A stretch of 64,000 nt of DNA from Quercus robur (lineage: Eukaryota > Streptophyta > Magnoliopsida > Fagales > Fagaceae): positions 9,977,282 to 10,041,281 of the forward strand of contig NC_065535.1 of assembly GCF_932294415.1 (NCBI RefSeq), read 5' to 3'. Both the position numbers and the translations under genes were made by a program. Positions 47,325 to 58,725 of the stretch are shown one piece after another. Under the pieces are notes generated by a model, which was not told the DNA's origin, made no database searches, and saw only the letters and a list, made by a program, of their open reading frames with translations. How positions within the stretch are numbered: the first letter of the stretch is position 1; every line of letters starts with the position of its first letter.

Positions 47325-47650
47325 TGCGTTTGGATTGGCATCTACGGTGCTGCGTTTACATTTTCCTATTTTTTTTAATTAATGTGCGTATTTCAAGTAG
47401 GAGCGTCTGTCAATGGGTCCCGTGCACTATGCACGGAACCCACCACCTCTTTGACCATTCAAATTTTCATTGGAATGGCACTGTTCAGTGGGTCTTGTGT
47501 ATTGTTCATAGGACCCACAAACTTCTTTATTCAGTAACTTTTTCATTAAAAATTAGTCATACAGCACTATTCACACATTTAAAAAATATTTTGCTACAGT
47601 ATTTTTAATTTTCAGTTTTCAACAAAATAAACAATATCCAAACAAGCCCT
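47325..47650. mobile_element. MITE of the GTTTGGAT / CACTGTTCAC family, copy 4
   Basis: Starts GCGTTTGGATTGG and ends AATATCCAAACAAGCCC, about 326 bp, with the shared AGTAACTTTTTCATTAAAAA and ACTATTCACACATTT blocks. It lies in intron 3 of the mannanase pseudogene and is absent from the intact gene. Confidence 0.7.
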
Positions 47651-49115
47651 AAGTTTCTCTTGGGGGCAATTGAAGTGGACACTTACGTAATAAGTTCAAA
47701 ATTAAGGTGGGCTAAGCACAAGATGATTTTTTTTTTTTTTTTTTTTTTTTTTGGGGTGATACAAAGCACCAGTTGAATTCAACAAAACACTTAACTCCAC
47801 TTTAAAAACATGAGGATGAGGTCTCTCTAGGGAAAAAACACAAAATATAGTTTTCAAAAGCGACCTTGGCCACAGTAAAATAGGTATACAAGAAAAACAC
47901 ATTTTATCGATCGCTGAAGTGCCAATAAGGGAAAGAGATATGATCCAGTAAAAAAAAATGTACAACACAGAAATCTTGTGCATAAATGGAAAGGAAAAAT
48001 GCTCCATTAAAAAAAACAAAGTACCCCTTAGATTTTAAGTAGCATAAATGCAAGAGTCCAGTATGGGAGGTTTTGCTAACCTGAATGGTCTTTCCTGATA
48101 TATCCGAAGGGCACCTGGGATCATTCATAAGCTCCCATGCCATTATGGTAGGATCATCTTAACATCTTTGTAAGCAATTCCAGTCAGGTTATTACGTCTT
48201 GTAAGAACAGTCTGTTACGTACGCAAGACAATAAAATAGTTAAAATTCACAGAACATGGAAAATACTAGTTTTACATGTCATAAAATGTGTAAAAGTATA
48301 GTTTACCACAATTTGCCAAGCTACTAGCAAATTAATGTACAATTTGATCACATTACCATAAAAAACAGTAGAGGAAATAATACAGTCAATGCTGCACGAT
48401 TCATCATTCACTTACTACTAAAAGATGAATGTGCGTTTGTCATGGTTTACCTGCACAAAACTTAACGTCATCAATCATCAACCCAAAAGAAGATAAAGAC
48501 CTGTGATCACTTGGTAAGGCTTTCATGATTGTGAGGGAATCACCTTCCAACGCAGCTTTGGTAATGCCAATCTCTGCCGCGAAAGACACCGCCTTAGCTG
48601 CTGCCAAAGCCTCCACTTCGTTGCTGCTGTAAACTTGAGGTAAACGTTGGGAACAAGATGCAATGACTTGACCCAAGTTATTTCTAATTACCACACCAAT
48701 GCCTGACGCATTAACACTAGAAAAAACAGCTCCGTCGAAATTAATTTTCATTAAATCCGCCGGAGGAGGTTGCCATCTAGTTCTGGGATTGACCTGTCTT
48801 ACCAACATCGGTGTTGCAGATGGTTGACAAGCCGTGAACTCAGCAAGCTTCTCTTTAGAAATCTGGAAAATCTGAGGGAGTGAGGCAGCAGCATGGTTGA
48901 GCCAAGCTTGATTACGTTGATTCCATATCCCCCACGCTATCATTGCAAAAAGTTCCACTTCGCTTGACTGTGTGAGTATCCATGAGAGTAACTCCTTGAA
49001 ATTCAGGAAGTAGGCATCTTGGCGCGCTTGACAGTGGGCAGTCCTCTCCCAGACCGTGTCTAATTCCTTGCAAATTATGCCAAAGAGCATGCAACGGTAT
49101 CTCATGAGTTGCATG

Positions 49116-49678
49116 TAGGGACGGAGTCAGAACTTGAAGTTAGGGATCAATTTTGTTGTTAGTTGCTGCGGTGGCTCTAGCTTCTGGTTTAGTTGCTTCA
49201 CAGCTAATGAGGTTTTTTTTTTTTTTTTTTTTTTTTGTGTTTTTTATGTGTGCATCCAGGTATGGACAAAATTATTTTTTTAAAATTTTTTTTAAGGATC
49301 AGGTTGTTTGTTTTAGGTAAAATTGCTTGATTGAGTTTAATTGTTTTTAGCTTTACTATTGGTAATTTTTGTTGTTGAATAATTTTTTTGGGCTTGTTTA
49401 TTTTGCTTTAGGTTTTAGATCTAGTCTTTAAAAGGAGGAAAATGCTAGAATTACAAACTTTTTTTTACAAATTATTAATGTGGTGAGTCGTTATTACTAA
49501 ATTAAAATGCAACATAAGTGATGGGCCCAAATACAAACCAATAAAAGTTTACTCCCACAATAGTTTGTAAAAATGTTATAGAAAATTTTGTGGTTAGAGT
49601 AGTACTCTTAAAAGAATCAATGATAATATTAAAGGGGGTAAAGTGTGATTTTATAGAATAAAATTACTAAAATTGGTG

Positions 49679-49718
<40 letters not shown>

Positions 49719-49779
49719 TTAAAAAAATAGGGGGGAGGGAGGCCATTGCCCCCCAAGTCCAAGTCTCCCTCCGTCCTTG
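49116..49779. mobile_element. hAT-like non-autonomous element within the LINE
   Basis: The left end TAGGGACGGAGTCAGAACTTG and the minus-strand right end CAAGGACGGAGGGAGACTTGG are inverted. A perfect 8-bp target duplication GTTGCATG lies at 49108-49115 and 49780-49787. 664 bp, with a T run at 49213-49236 and a (TA)n run at 49681-49716. No transposase. Confidence 0.85.
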
Positions 49780-50689
49780 GTTGCATGGTAGCGGTCACAG
49801 AGCAGATCCTCAAATATTGTACGTCGAACTAAGGCCTCTTTTGTTGGCAACGCACCTCGTCATGGCCTCCATAGCAAATTTTTTAACTTTGTTAGGAATT
49901 TGGAGAGACCAAATCCCTTTCCACAAGTTTATGTTTGTACCTGAATCCTCTTGCGTGTAACCCAGCTTGGCTTCTTCCTTGAGGAACCTATAACCCGTTT
50001 TACATGTGTACTGCCCATCCTGCGTATGTGGCCATATCAAGACATCCTTAGCAACTCTACGGCTCAGTGGGATTTTTTTAATAATTGCTGCTTCCTCTTG
50101 GGAGAAAATCCCATCAATCAATTCATTCCACTTCCATGCACTTTCATCAATCAACACTGCCACAGGACAATCAACCATTGACTCAATTGGATATGAAGCA
50201 ACTAGGGATGAGAGTTTCCTTGGAATTCATTTGTGCTGCCATATATTAATTGATTTCTCCATCTAGCCCCTCTTTGTATAACATCTCTCCCTTTAAGAAT
50301 GCTCCTCCAAGCATACGATCCTCCCCTCGAATTCGTGGCTGGCCTCCATAATTGAACAATTTGGAAAAAAACGTGCTTTGAACCCCTTATAAAATAGAGA
50401 TGATCTATTATGTAATAGACGTCAAGCTTGCTTTGCCAACAAAGAGTTATTATAGAGAGCCAAATCCCGAAATCCCATTCCACCCACCATTTTTGATTTT
50501 GTCAACTCATCCCACTTTATCCAATGAATTTTCCTACGGTCACCTCATTGTCCCCCATCAGAATTTTTTAATCAGTGCTTCAATATCATGGCACAAGCCG
50601 AAAGGAATTTTGAAGCATCCCATAGTGTAGGTTGGGATTGCCTGGATCACCAATTTTATTAAGACTTCATTTCCAGCTTGTGATAGTAG

Positions 50690-52916
50690 CAGTGGTGGCT
50701 CTAGGAATTTTTCTCAGGGTGTTCCTTAAAAAGCATAAATTAAATAATCTAATAAAAAGAGAAATTCATATATTGACAACAACAATAATAATAAAAACAC
50801 CAAATATATAAAGTTTGCAATTGCCTTCTACGAGTTTTCATATTTTGAAATCGTTGCATGATTGTCTCATTATCGATACTACAAGCTACATCTCTTTCAA
50901 TATATACAATCAAGCAATCATTCATCTTGGTTATGAGCACTATTAACTTCTCTAATATGGGAATTTAACTTCTTTTTCTGATTCCAAAGTTTGAATCCCT
51001 TCATTACAAATATCTCGCCTTCTACTTGCTTACCAATATCTTGCCCAAATAGGTAGCAATATAAACAATATACTGCATCCTTGTCTATACTATATTCCAA
51101 CCACTTTCTATTTACATACCATTAGGATCTAAATCAATGGAGCTTTCCAGAAAAATCTGTTAGAGGGTAATCATGGTATTGGAAAACAAGTTGACGAGGG
51201 CCTTTTTGTAAATAACATCTTCTTATTTTATCATGATTATTAAGATGATAAGATGATATCTTTTCTCGTAGCCGAGGATCTGAAGGAAGATTTTCTAAGT
51301 TAAAGTCAGCACGAGCTCGCTTAGAAGATGAAGATGAAGATGAATCTTGCACAAGAGATGAATCTTGGGTACGTGGTTTTCTTATTAAACATTTGTCCAT
51401 AATTCTAGTAAAAGAATAAACAATAAACTATAAGTTTATTTGAAATATTAATAAAATTATTAATTATTGTTGTTTAGTTGTTTCATTAATTTGTTTGTCT
51501 TTTATAAACTATAATTTTTTATATTGTTGTTTCATTAATTATAAAATTATTAATTGTTGTTTAGCCTAACATAATTTAATTTGTTTGTCTTTTATAATGT
51601 ATTGGTTAATTAAATTATTAATTATTGTTTATTAGTTGCTTCCCCCAATTAATTATTGGTTAATAAAATTATTGTTTATTAGTTGCACTAGCACACATCC
51701 CATGTGCATTTACTTCCCCCAATTCAAATATCCCACCCCAAACCCTTGCCCCCATCCACCCCCCACTCAACAGACAAGTCCCATGGCCCTAATCACAAGA
51801 GCCAATCAAATAAATTCACAATCACAAATCACAATACACTAAAAGACAATTAATTGTATCTCACCAACACCAACGGATAAAGCCAAAAACAGGGGCAAAC
51901 AAATATTAATAAAGTTATAAAGTAATGGTAAGCAAAAACAATCAGCCAATCATTGAATCACAGTTCAAAGAAAAAGGGATAAAGTCTTAAAAAGAGAGAG
52001 AGAGAGAGAGACTCTCATTTCATTTCATATTTTCACTTTCATTCTTTAGATAAAGAGAGAGAGACTGAGACAGAGAGAAACCCATTAACCCAAATACCCA
52101 ATAACCCGTATATGTAAGAGAGAAAGAGAAAGAGAAGTTGAAGTTAAGTGTACCTTGAGGTTGAGGGAGCAAGGAGGCCTGAGGTTGAGGGGTGGCGTTG
52201 TTGGGCAGCATGTCGAGACGAGGAAGACCGATCTCTGATCCGATGTGTTCTGGAGGCTGGAGCTTGAGTTTGAGGCTCGATGTGATGTGGCGATGTGCTC
52301 TGTTGGCTGTTGCTCGAGCCTCGAGGCGAAGGCACCATCCATTGCCGTTGGTTGTTGTCGTCTCCATTGGTTTTTGATTTTAGTATATTAGGTTGGGTTT
52401 TTTTCTTTAGGTTAGGTTTCTTTCTTTCTTTCAACATATATTAGTGTTTGGTTGCGCCGTCCGTTGGTTTCTGATTTCAGTATATTGGGTTTTGGTTTTT
52501 TTTTTTTTTTTTTTTTTTTTTTGAGAATCCATGGGTTTGCTACCATTTGTAATTTGTTGGGTTTGCTTTTTTTTTTTTTTTTTTCTTTTCTTTTCTTTAG
52601 ATTGGGTTTGCTTTACCATTTGTTGTTTAGGATTGATGTTGGTCTTTTTTTCCCTGGTAAGCTTGCTTTGTTACAATTTTTTTTTTTTTCCAAATTTTAG
52701 TTCAATTTTTTTTTGGGTTTTTTTTTTTTTTTTGGCTTGAAAGTTGAATAAATAAATAAAAATTTATTTTAGGGTGTTCCTAATTTTGATTGAGGGTGTT
52801 CTTGATTTTTTTTTAAAGGGTAAACAAATAAAAAATTTAATTATTATATATAATTTTTTTTTTTCAGGTTAGGGTGTTCTTGGGAACACCCTGGAGTGAG
52901 CGTGGTATCGCCACTA
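50690..52916 (-). mobile_element. hAT element with TTF-type zinc-finger remnant
   Basis: The ends CAGTGGTGGCTCTAGG and (minus strand) TAGTGGCGATACCACG are flanked by the perfect 8-bp duplication GATAGTAG (50682-50689 and 52917-52924). On the minus strand, 51400 to 50918 encodes the N-terminus of a TTF-zinc-finger hAT transposase (MDKCLIRKPRTQ..., GPRQLVFQYHDYP, DAVYCLYCYLFG). The catalytic core and dimerisation region are absent, so it is internally deleted. At about 52150 a CTCAAG|GTAC donor-like site suggests a 5'UTR intron ahead of the transposase start. Length 2227 bp. It interrupts the LINE's reverse transcriptase region. Confidence 0.85.
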
Positions 52917-53354
52917 GATAGTAGATTACCTTCCCAACCTTGAAGCTTTCTCCACACCCTCTCTTTAATATAATTGAAACTTGATTTCTTTCCTTTCCCT
53001 ATCAATGAAGGAAGCCCCAAATACTTCTTATATTGTAAAATATCTTGCACACATAGGGTTTGTTTAATACTTGATTTAATATCATCCAAAGTAGATCCGC
53101 TAAAGAAGAGAGCTGTTTTATCCTTGTTCACCTTTTGGCATGAAGCCCCCTCATAAACCTCCAAAATTTTTAGAACATTGGCACACTCTTCCATTGTTGC
53201 CCTGCAAAATAGGAGACTATCGTCTGCAAATAAGAAATGAGTTAGTTTTGGACCCCTCTTACAAAGAGAGAAGCTATAAATATCTCCATTCAATTCAGCA
53301 TTTTTGATCAACCCATTCAACCCTTCAGTACACATCAAGAAAAGGAAGGGAGAT

Positions 53355-54206
53355 TGATAGTTTTTTAGACCCCTTAAACAATTGATTAAACCTAGGTAAT
53401 TAGCCAAGTTGTTACTTAGTCCAATTAAACAAGTCTAGGTTATCACAATAATACAGATCAAATCATGCAAAGCAGCGGAAAATAAATAACACACGATATG
53501 ATCACCTAGGAAACCAAACTGGTAAAAACCTGGGGAGGGTTTGACCTAACTATCCTTAAGGTAAACTTGAATCCACTATCTTGAAAGAATCGAAGTTCAT
53601 ACAAAAGGACTTACAAGCACCCCCACTTGACTTCCTAATGCTACCAACCAGTAGAACTTACTGACACGACCACGTGCAAGCTCCGAATCCATGGACTCCT
53701 TCTTTCTTGGATTCCCACCAGCTACAAGCACCCCCGCTTGTGTATTCTTTAAGTTTTAATGGCAGCAACTGTTTTGATCATCAAGGTGTAGAGAATATCT
53801 CCTCCTTGAAAACCCTAAGTTTGTGTAAAGGAAAGCTCCTCTAGATCTCACAAGAGATTTACACAAACCGTAATATGAGCAACACTAAAACGTGGCTAGG
53901 GTTTGCCTTTTATACTTAGGACAAATAAGAAACCCTAAAAACGTTTTAAAACAACTAGGGCTGAGTTGGAAAATTTTGCAGAAAAGCAATCTGCCCAAGC
54001 TTCGATCGGTCGAGCCTAAGCTTTGATCGATCGAGCCAGGCCGAAAGCCACAGTGCTTTCTGCTTTACACTCGATTCCAACTTTACATTGACATACAACT
54101 TTGAGCTAGCTTTAAACACTTCTAAACACATTATTTTGATCATGGTTTGCCAACAATACAAATTAGAGTTCTAAATACATAAAGTCCTACACTTTAGAAC
54201 CTAACA
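53355..54206 (-). mobile_element. Solo LTR fossil of a second family, in the LINE
   Basis: On the minus strand it starts TGTTAGGTTCTAAAG and ends AACTATCA, with a perfect 5-bp target duplication GAGAT (53350-53354 and 54207-54211). 852 bp. Unlike the solo LTRs at 6044, 10295 and 16538; it carries a tandem CGATC-GTCGAGCC motif around 54002-54037. No internal region. It lies in the LINE's reverse transcriptase region. Confidence 0.85.
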
Positions 54207-57200
54207 GAGATAGTGGGTCACCCTGTCTAATACCTCTAGATGGGTAAATTCCCCATTCACTAAAATAGAATATGTCACTGTTTTAACACAAGTCATGGTC
54301 AGATTAATCCATCTTTCGTTGAATCCCATCTTCCTCATGATTTTCTCAAGGAAAATCCACTCAACCCGATCATATGTCTTACTCATATCCAGTTTAAGTG
54401 CCATGAATCCCAAGGAGTCGGAATTATATTTTTACAAACAGTGTAATGTGTCAAAGGCAACTAAGATATTATCATAAATTAACCTATCTTTGGTAAAAGC
54501 TGACTAGTGCTCTGTGACAATGGTGGGAAGGATAGTTTTTTGTTGATTGGCTAAAATTTTAGAGAAAATTTTATACAACACATTACAAAGACTAATAGGG
54601 CGAAATTGAGTGACATATTTAGGATTTTCAGTCTTTGAAATGAGTGTGATAAAAGTGTGATTTACAGGGTGGGGTAAGGTACCTGTGTTTAGCAAAGATA
54701 AAATGGAGGAAGTCACATCCTTGTCCACTGTCCCCTAAAAGTGCTAGTAGAAGAGAGGTGGCATTCCATCTAGACCCGGTGCCTTAAGTGGAGCCATCTA
54801 TTTCAAAGTTGCTGAAACTTCACACTCCATGAACTCACGTGATAGGTATGAATTCATCTCATCCGTAATTAATTAAGGGACATACACAAACACATTGCTG
54901 GAATTTTCAAGAGTAGAAGTTGTAAAAAGATTATGATAGCAACCTGTCAACACGGTAGCAATCTCATCAGGGTGAGTTTTCCAGTCATCCATCTCATCTC
55001 TAATTCCCCTAATTTGATTTTTTTAGAATCTTTCGTTGCCTAACTATGGAAATACTTCGTATTCTTGTCACCTTGGCTAGCCCATAGTAGCCATGACCTT
55101 TGAGCCTACATCCTCGCCTCCCTATCCATGAGTACCCTAATTTCGACTTTTAATTCCTTTATTCGATGATTAATTCCACTGACTTGTGCTTCAATTTTAG
55201 CCCTGCTCAACAACTCTATCTTTTTTATCAATTCTTGTCTCACATTACCAAATACATTGCGATTCCACCAAAGTAAGTCCGTACCACACTTCTCAATTTT
55301 TGCCAAAATTCCATTGCTCAAATTTGACCCAACCGTAGAGCCCCAGGCTGCCTATACAGTTTCTCCACAACTTGGGTTGGACAACCACATTTCCTCAAAT
55401 CGAAATGGTTTTTTTCGTTAGAGAATCTCTAGAGGTGCAAGAACAATAAGAAGCTGACAATGGTCTAAAGAGTCACATTGTAGATGATGAACCTGCAACC
55501 CTATGAATTTCAAAAACCACCCATTATTGGCTAATCCTCTATCAAGCCTCTCCCATATAGATCTTCCATTCTCAAAGTGTCTAGCCCATGTGAATTTCGA
55601 ACCTACATACCCAAGATCCATGAAGCTACACTCGCCAATAACATCTCAGAACAATTGCATTTGGTTGTAAGGCCTCTACAAACCTCCCAACTTCTCATCT
55701 TGTCTTGTAATCTCATTGAGGTCCCCCACACATAACCATGGAATAACTGGATCAGAATTAAGAAGTCTTAATTTATTCCAAGCCTCACTTCTTTTTGCTG
55801 TCTCTGGTTCGTCGTAAAATCCTGTGAAGCACTATTGATTACTTGTATTTTTGTCGACGGTTGCATCAATGTAATACTTATGCGAACCCTCTACCTTCAA
55901 ATTTACTGATGATTTCCAAAAAAGAACCAAACCACCTCCTCTCCCTTCTCATTGAACCATCCACCGATGGTTAAACTCAATGTTTCATTGTATTGTATCT
56001 AGCCTTGCTTCATCTGTTAGTGTTTCGACTAAAAAAAGGACAAAGGGATCTTTTGCTCATATAATCTCTACAAGCTCTTTTCCTGTACACAGATTTCCAA
56101 GCCCACGATAATTCCATGCTAGGCAATTCATTGCTCCTGGTGGAGTTAATGATCAGCCTCTACCACTTTAAAAGGTCCTTCAACATCACTCTGATAAACC
56201 TGTTGTCTTTTGGAAGGTAAATCATAGCAAATAACCATATCTGATGTAGCCCTTTTTTGACCTAAGAGTGATTCAGTTGCTAACCTTGTTGTGGGGTTTG
56301 CTTCTCTCACTCTATGAGGCCACTTAGGAAGAACACACAATTGGACAGAGGGCGTGGGAGCCCTAGCCGAATCATGAGGGTCACATGCTTCATTAGTCTG
56401 AGCTTGGGCTAAAGGGCACTTAGGTGCATGTGAGTCAGAGTCAACATGATTAATCGAATTAAAATCCTGATGATCAGACTTGGCCAACTCAGCATCAATC
56501 TCTTTCAATTGCATATCAAAATCCTTGACTTGCTCTTTAGTAACCCTTTGGGGCATAAAGTCTCGATTTACCACGTTATGAAGTTTGTGTGCGTGAAATC
56601 AGACCCCATGTTATGGTGATTAAATGCAGTTTTAACGTTGCCAACTAGCCCATGGACTTCCCCCTTTTGTGGTACAACTCCTTCCCTGCCGTTACAACCG
56701 CCTGAACCCTCCAATGGTCCTTGACTCACCATGGATTTGCCCGTGGACTCGACGACCAGCGTGGGACTAGGATTGATCGTTCCTGATTTTTTCTTTGCTG
56801 AGTAAAATCTAGGCATCATGAGTACACTCTTCCTTGACGGCTCAAAAGTAGGTGCGCATATACTTGGATCAAATTGACGATCTTCTGGTCAGAGTGTCCC
56901 CTCGCTTTCTATCCAAAGAGCACAATCCTTGTCAACATGAGTTAGGCGACCACACTAGTAGCACAGGTTCAGAAGTCTTTTGTACTTAAAACTCACCCAT
57001 ACTTGCTTATTGTTCTCTAGAGAAACCAAACGTCCATAGCTCAAAGGTAAAGATAGGTCGATAGAAATTTTAAGACGTAAAAAACTCCCACCATCTGAAT
57101 CTTTTGGGTCCTTTGGTCGAGAGACATCTCCAATGACCTCACAAATTTTTTTAGCAGTAGCCACTGTCATATACCATAATGGAACACTGTGGATTTGAAC

Positions 57201-58029
57201 CCAAAAACTCATCTTCTCAAACTTGAGCTCATGTAAAGGGGTCTCTTTCTCATATCGTTCCATCGTAACTAGGTGCTTGTCAAAGCTCCACAGTTCACTC
57301 ATAAGGATTTTGTCAACATCATTCTTATCATCAAAAGTAAAAAGGATTTTATGATCATCCAGAGACTTAATCTTAAAACCATTGCGAGACCTCCACATTG
57401 GAGTAAAGGTTCTGGCAATAACATCGATACTTAAAGCTCTCTTAGTAAAAAACTTGGCTGCGATGGAGAATTCTGGGACTCCATCATCTTTTGTCAGGCT
57501 GCAACCAGGACCCTCCCTCTCTAACAGAAAAAGCCTATTCCAATTCTGTGCGAGATCATCCATAGTAATGATTGAAAAAAATCACTCTCCTCACTCTTGT
57601 TTCCCAATCCCCTGAAAGAGACAACCCACTAGTCGAGGATTAACGTAGTTAATCCACGGAGACAATCAACACCTTCTTAGAGAAGGGACAAAAAGTTCTA
57701 CTACACTTGAGAACCTAGAGCTCAAGTTGAGAGATAAAATTGACACAATTAAGTGAATAGGGAAGAATTTGAAATTACCCCATTGTTGAAGGACTAAAAG
57801 TATAATTTGTCTTCTAGTTATTTTTACTAGAAGCCCATGACTCCACGGAAAGCAAAAAATATTAGTCACTTAACAGATAATTCAACTCTTAAAAGTCATA
57901 CATTTCCAGTACACAGCTTATAATGCTGGTAATCTATAACTATTCTTATAATTGTTGTTACTCAATTTTCATTCTTTTTGTCCTTGCTTTCTTCCACTTC
58001 TCAATGTTTCTCAGCCTAGCATACAACTA

Positions 58030-58692
58030 TCAAATCCTACTAAGCTTTTGAGACTCTTGAGCAATCAAAATAGCTGTTGAGGAATTCTCACTGAGGATTA
58101 CTTCATACCCATCTCGGGTAGCGTCCATTCCTGCAGCTAGAAGTTGCCAGAACAAGCTGCCAACGGCTGCACCTCCACAACTAGCAGATAAATAGACTGT
58201 TGAGTAAACTGTTTTGAAAAGCTGGTCCCTTTGTGCAATACCAGATGACTTCAAAGATTTTCCAAACTCAGCAAAGAGAACTGGCTTGTGAATGATATTC
58301 TGTGCATCTTGAATATGATCATTAAGCCAACTGATCAAAAATGAGAGTTGGCTTTCATCACTTGAGCCAGGCAACCTGTTCACCAAACAAAAAAACCCTC
58401 TTTAAGGAAATGGTTGCTAGTTAATTGTTAGTTTTAAGCAGAAACTTGAATCCATACCATTGATCAGGGTATGCGTGAACTGTGGCAAAGTCAATGCCAG
58501 GGATTTGATTATTTGTGATGAAATCTGTCCCTACTTGAATATTATTAGGATTCGATCGCTGCTTTGATGCTCCATAAAACCCTTCCAGACCAACTTCTAG
58601 CAAGTGTTTTCCATCTATGGATTTCAGGTAGGGTGCCATCTCTGTAATCCAGGCCTGTCAGAGAAACGCATTATAGTAAAACATTAAAACCC

Positions 58693-58725
<33 letters not shown>

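Larger units (their letters stand above)
46051..48425 (-). pseudogene. Truncated endo-beta-mannanase pseudogene (exons 3-5)
   Basis: Homologous to exons 3, 4 and 5 and their introns in the intact gene at 58030-61740: exon 3 at 48211-48081, exon 4 at 46700-46498, exon 5 at 46379-46051. Exons 1-2 are missing; homology ends in intron 2 at about 48420, where LINE sequence begins. Exon 3 carries an 8-bp insertion and its acid/base motif reads NDP instead of NEP. Exon 4 has an in-frame stop (TAC to TAA at the APYLK site) and small indels. Exon 5 has a deletion of about 16 bp. It is dead as a GH5 enzyme. Intron 3 is larger than in the intact gene because of a roughly 700-bp insertion (about 47251-47948) that contains a MITE. 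Confidence 0.9.
48425..57600 (-). mobile_element. Plant L1-type LINE, broken and hosting three insertions
   Basis: Read from the right. ORF1 at 57563 to about 56146 has an N-terminal LINE-Gag-like part and a CCHC knuckle (CY.CGRLTHVDKDC) that is interrupted by a stop. The endonuclease begins about 56130 (MNCLAWNYRGLGN) and continues to 55418 (MDLGYVGSKFTWARHFENG). The reverse transcriptase runs from about 55321 to 52925, then 50689, with FADDSLLF at its active site. An RT zinc-binding region is at 50178-49810 and an RNase H domain at 49114-48440. Several stops and shifts exist. After subtracting the insertions at 49116-49779, 50690-52916 and 53355-54206 it is about 5.4 kb. It lacks a 3' tail: it ends in the RNase H region against mannanase intron sequence. 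Confidence 0.9.

Noticed and set aside
48440-49114. 224-aa host RNase H-like gene
   Set aside because: It is the RNase H end of the LINE, in line with the RT zinc-binding region and interrupted by a hAT-like insertion.
52020-52437. Several overlapping open frames of 85-115 aa
   Set aside because: Overlapping frames in a low-complexity leader of the hAT element, with no consistent coding signal.
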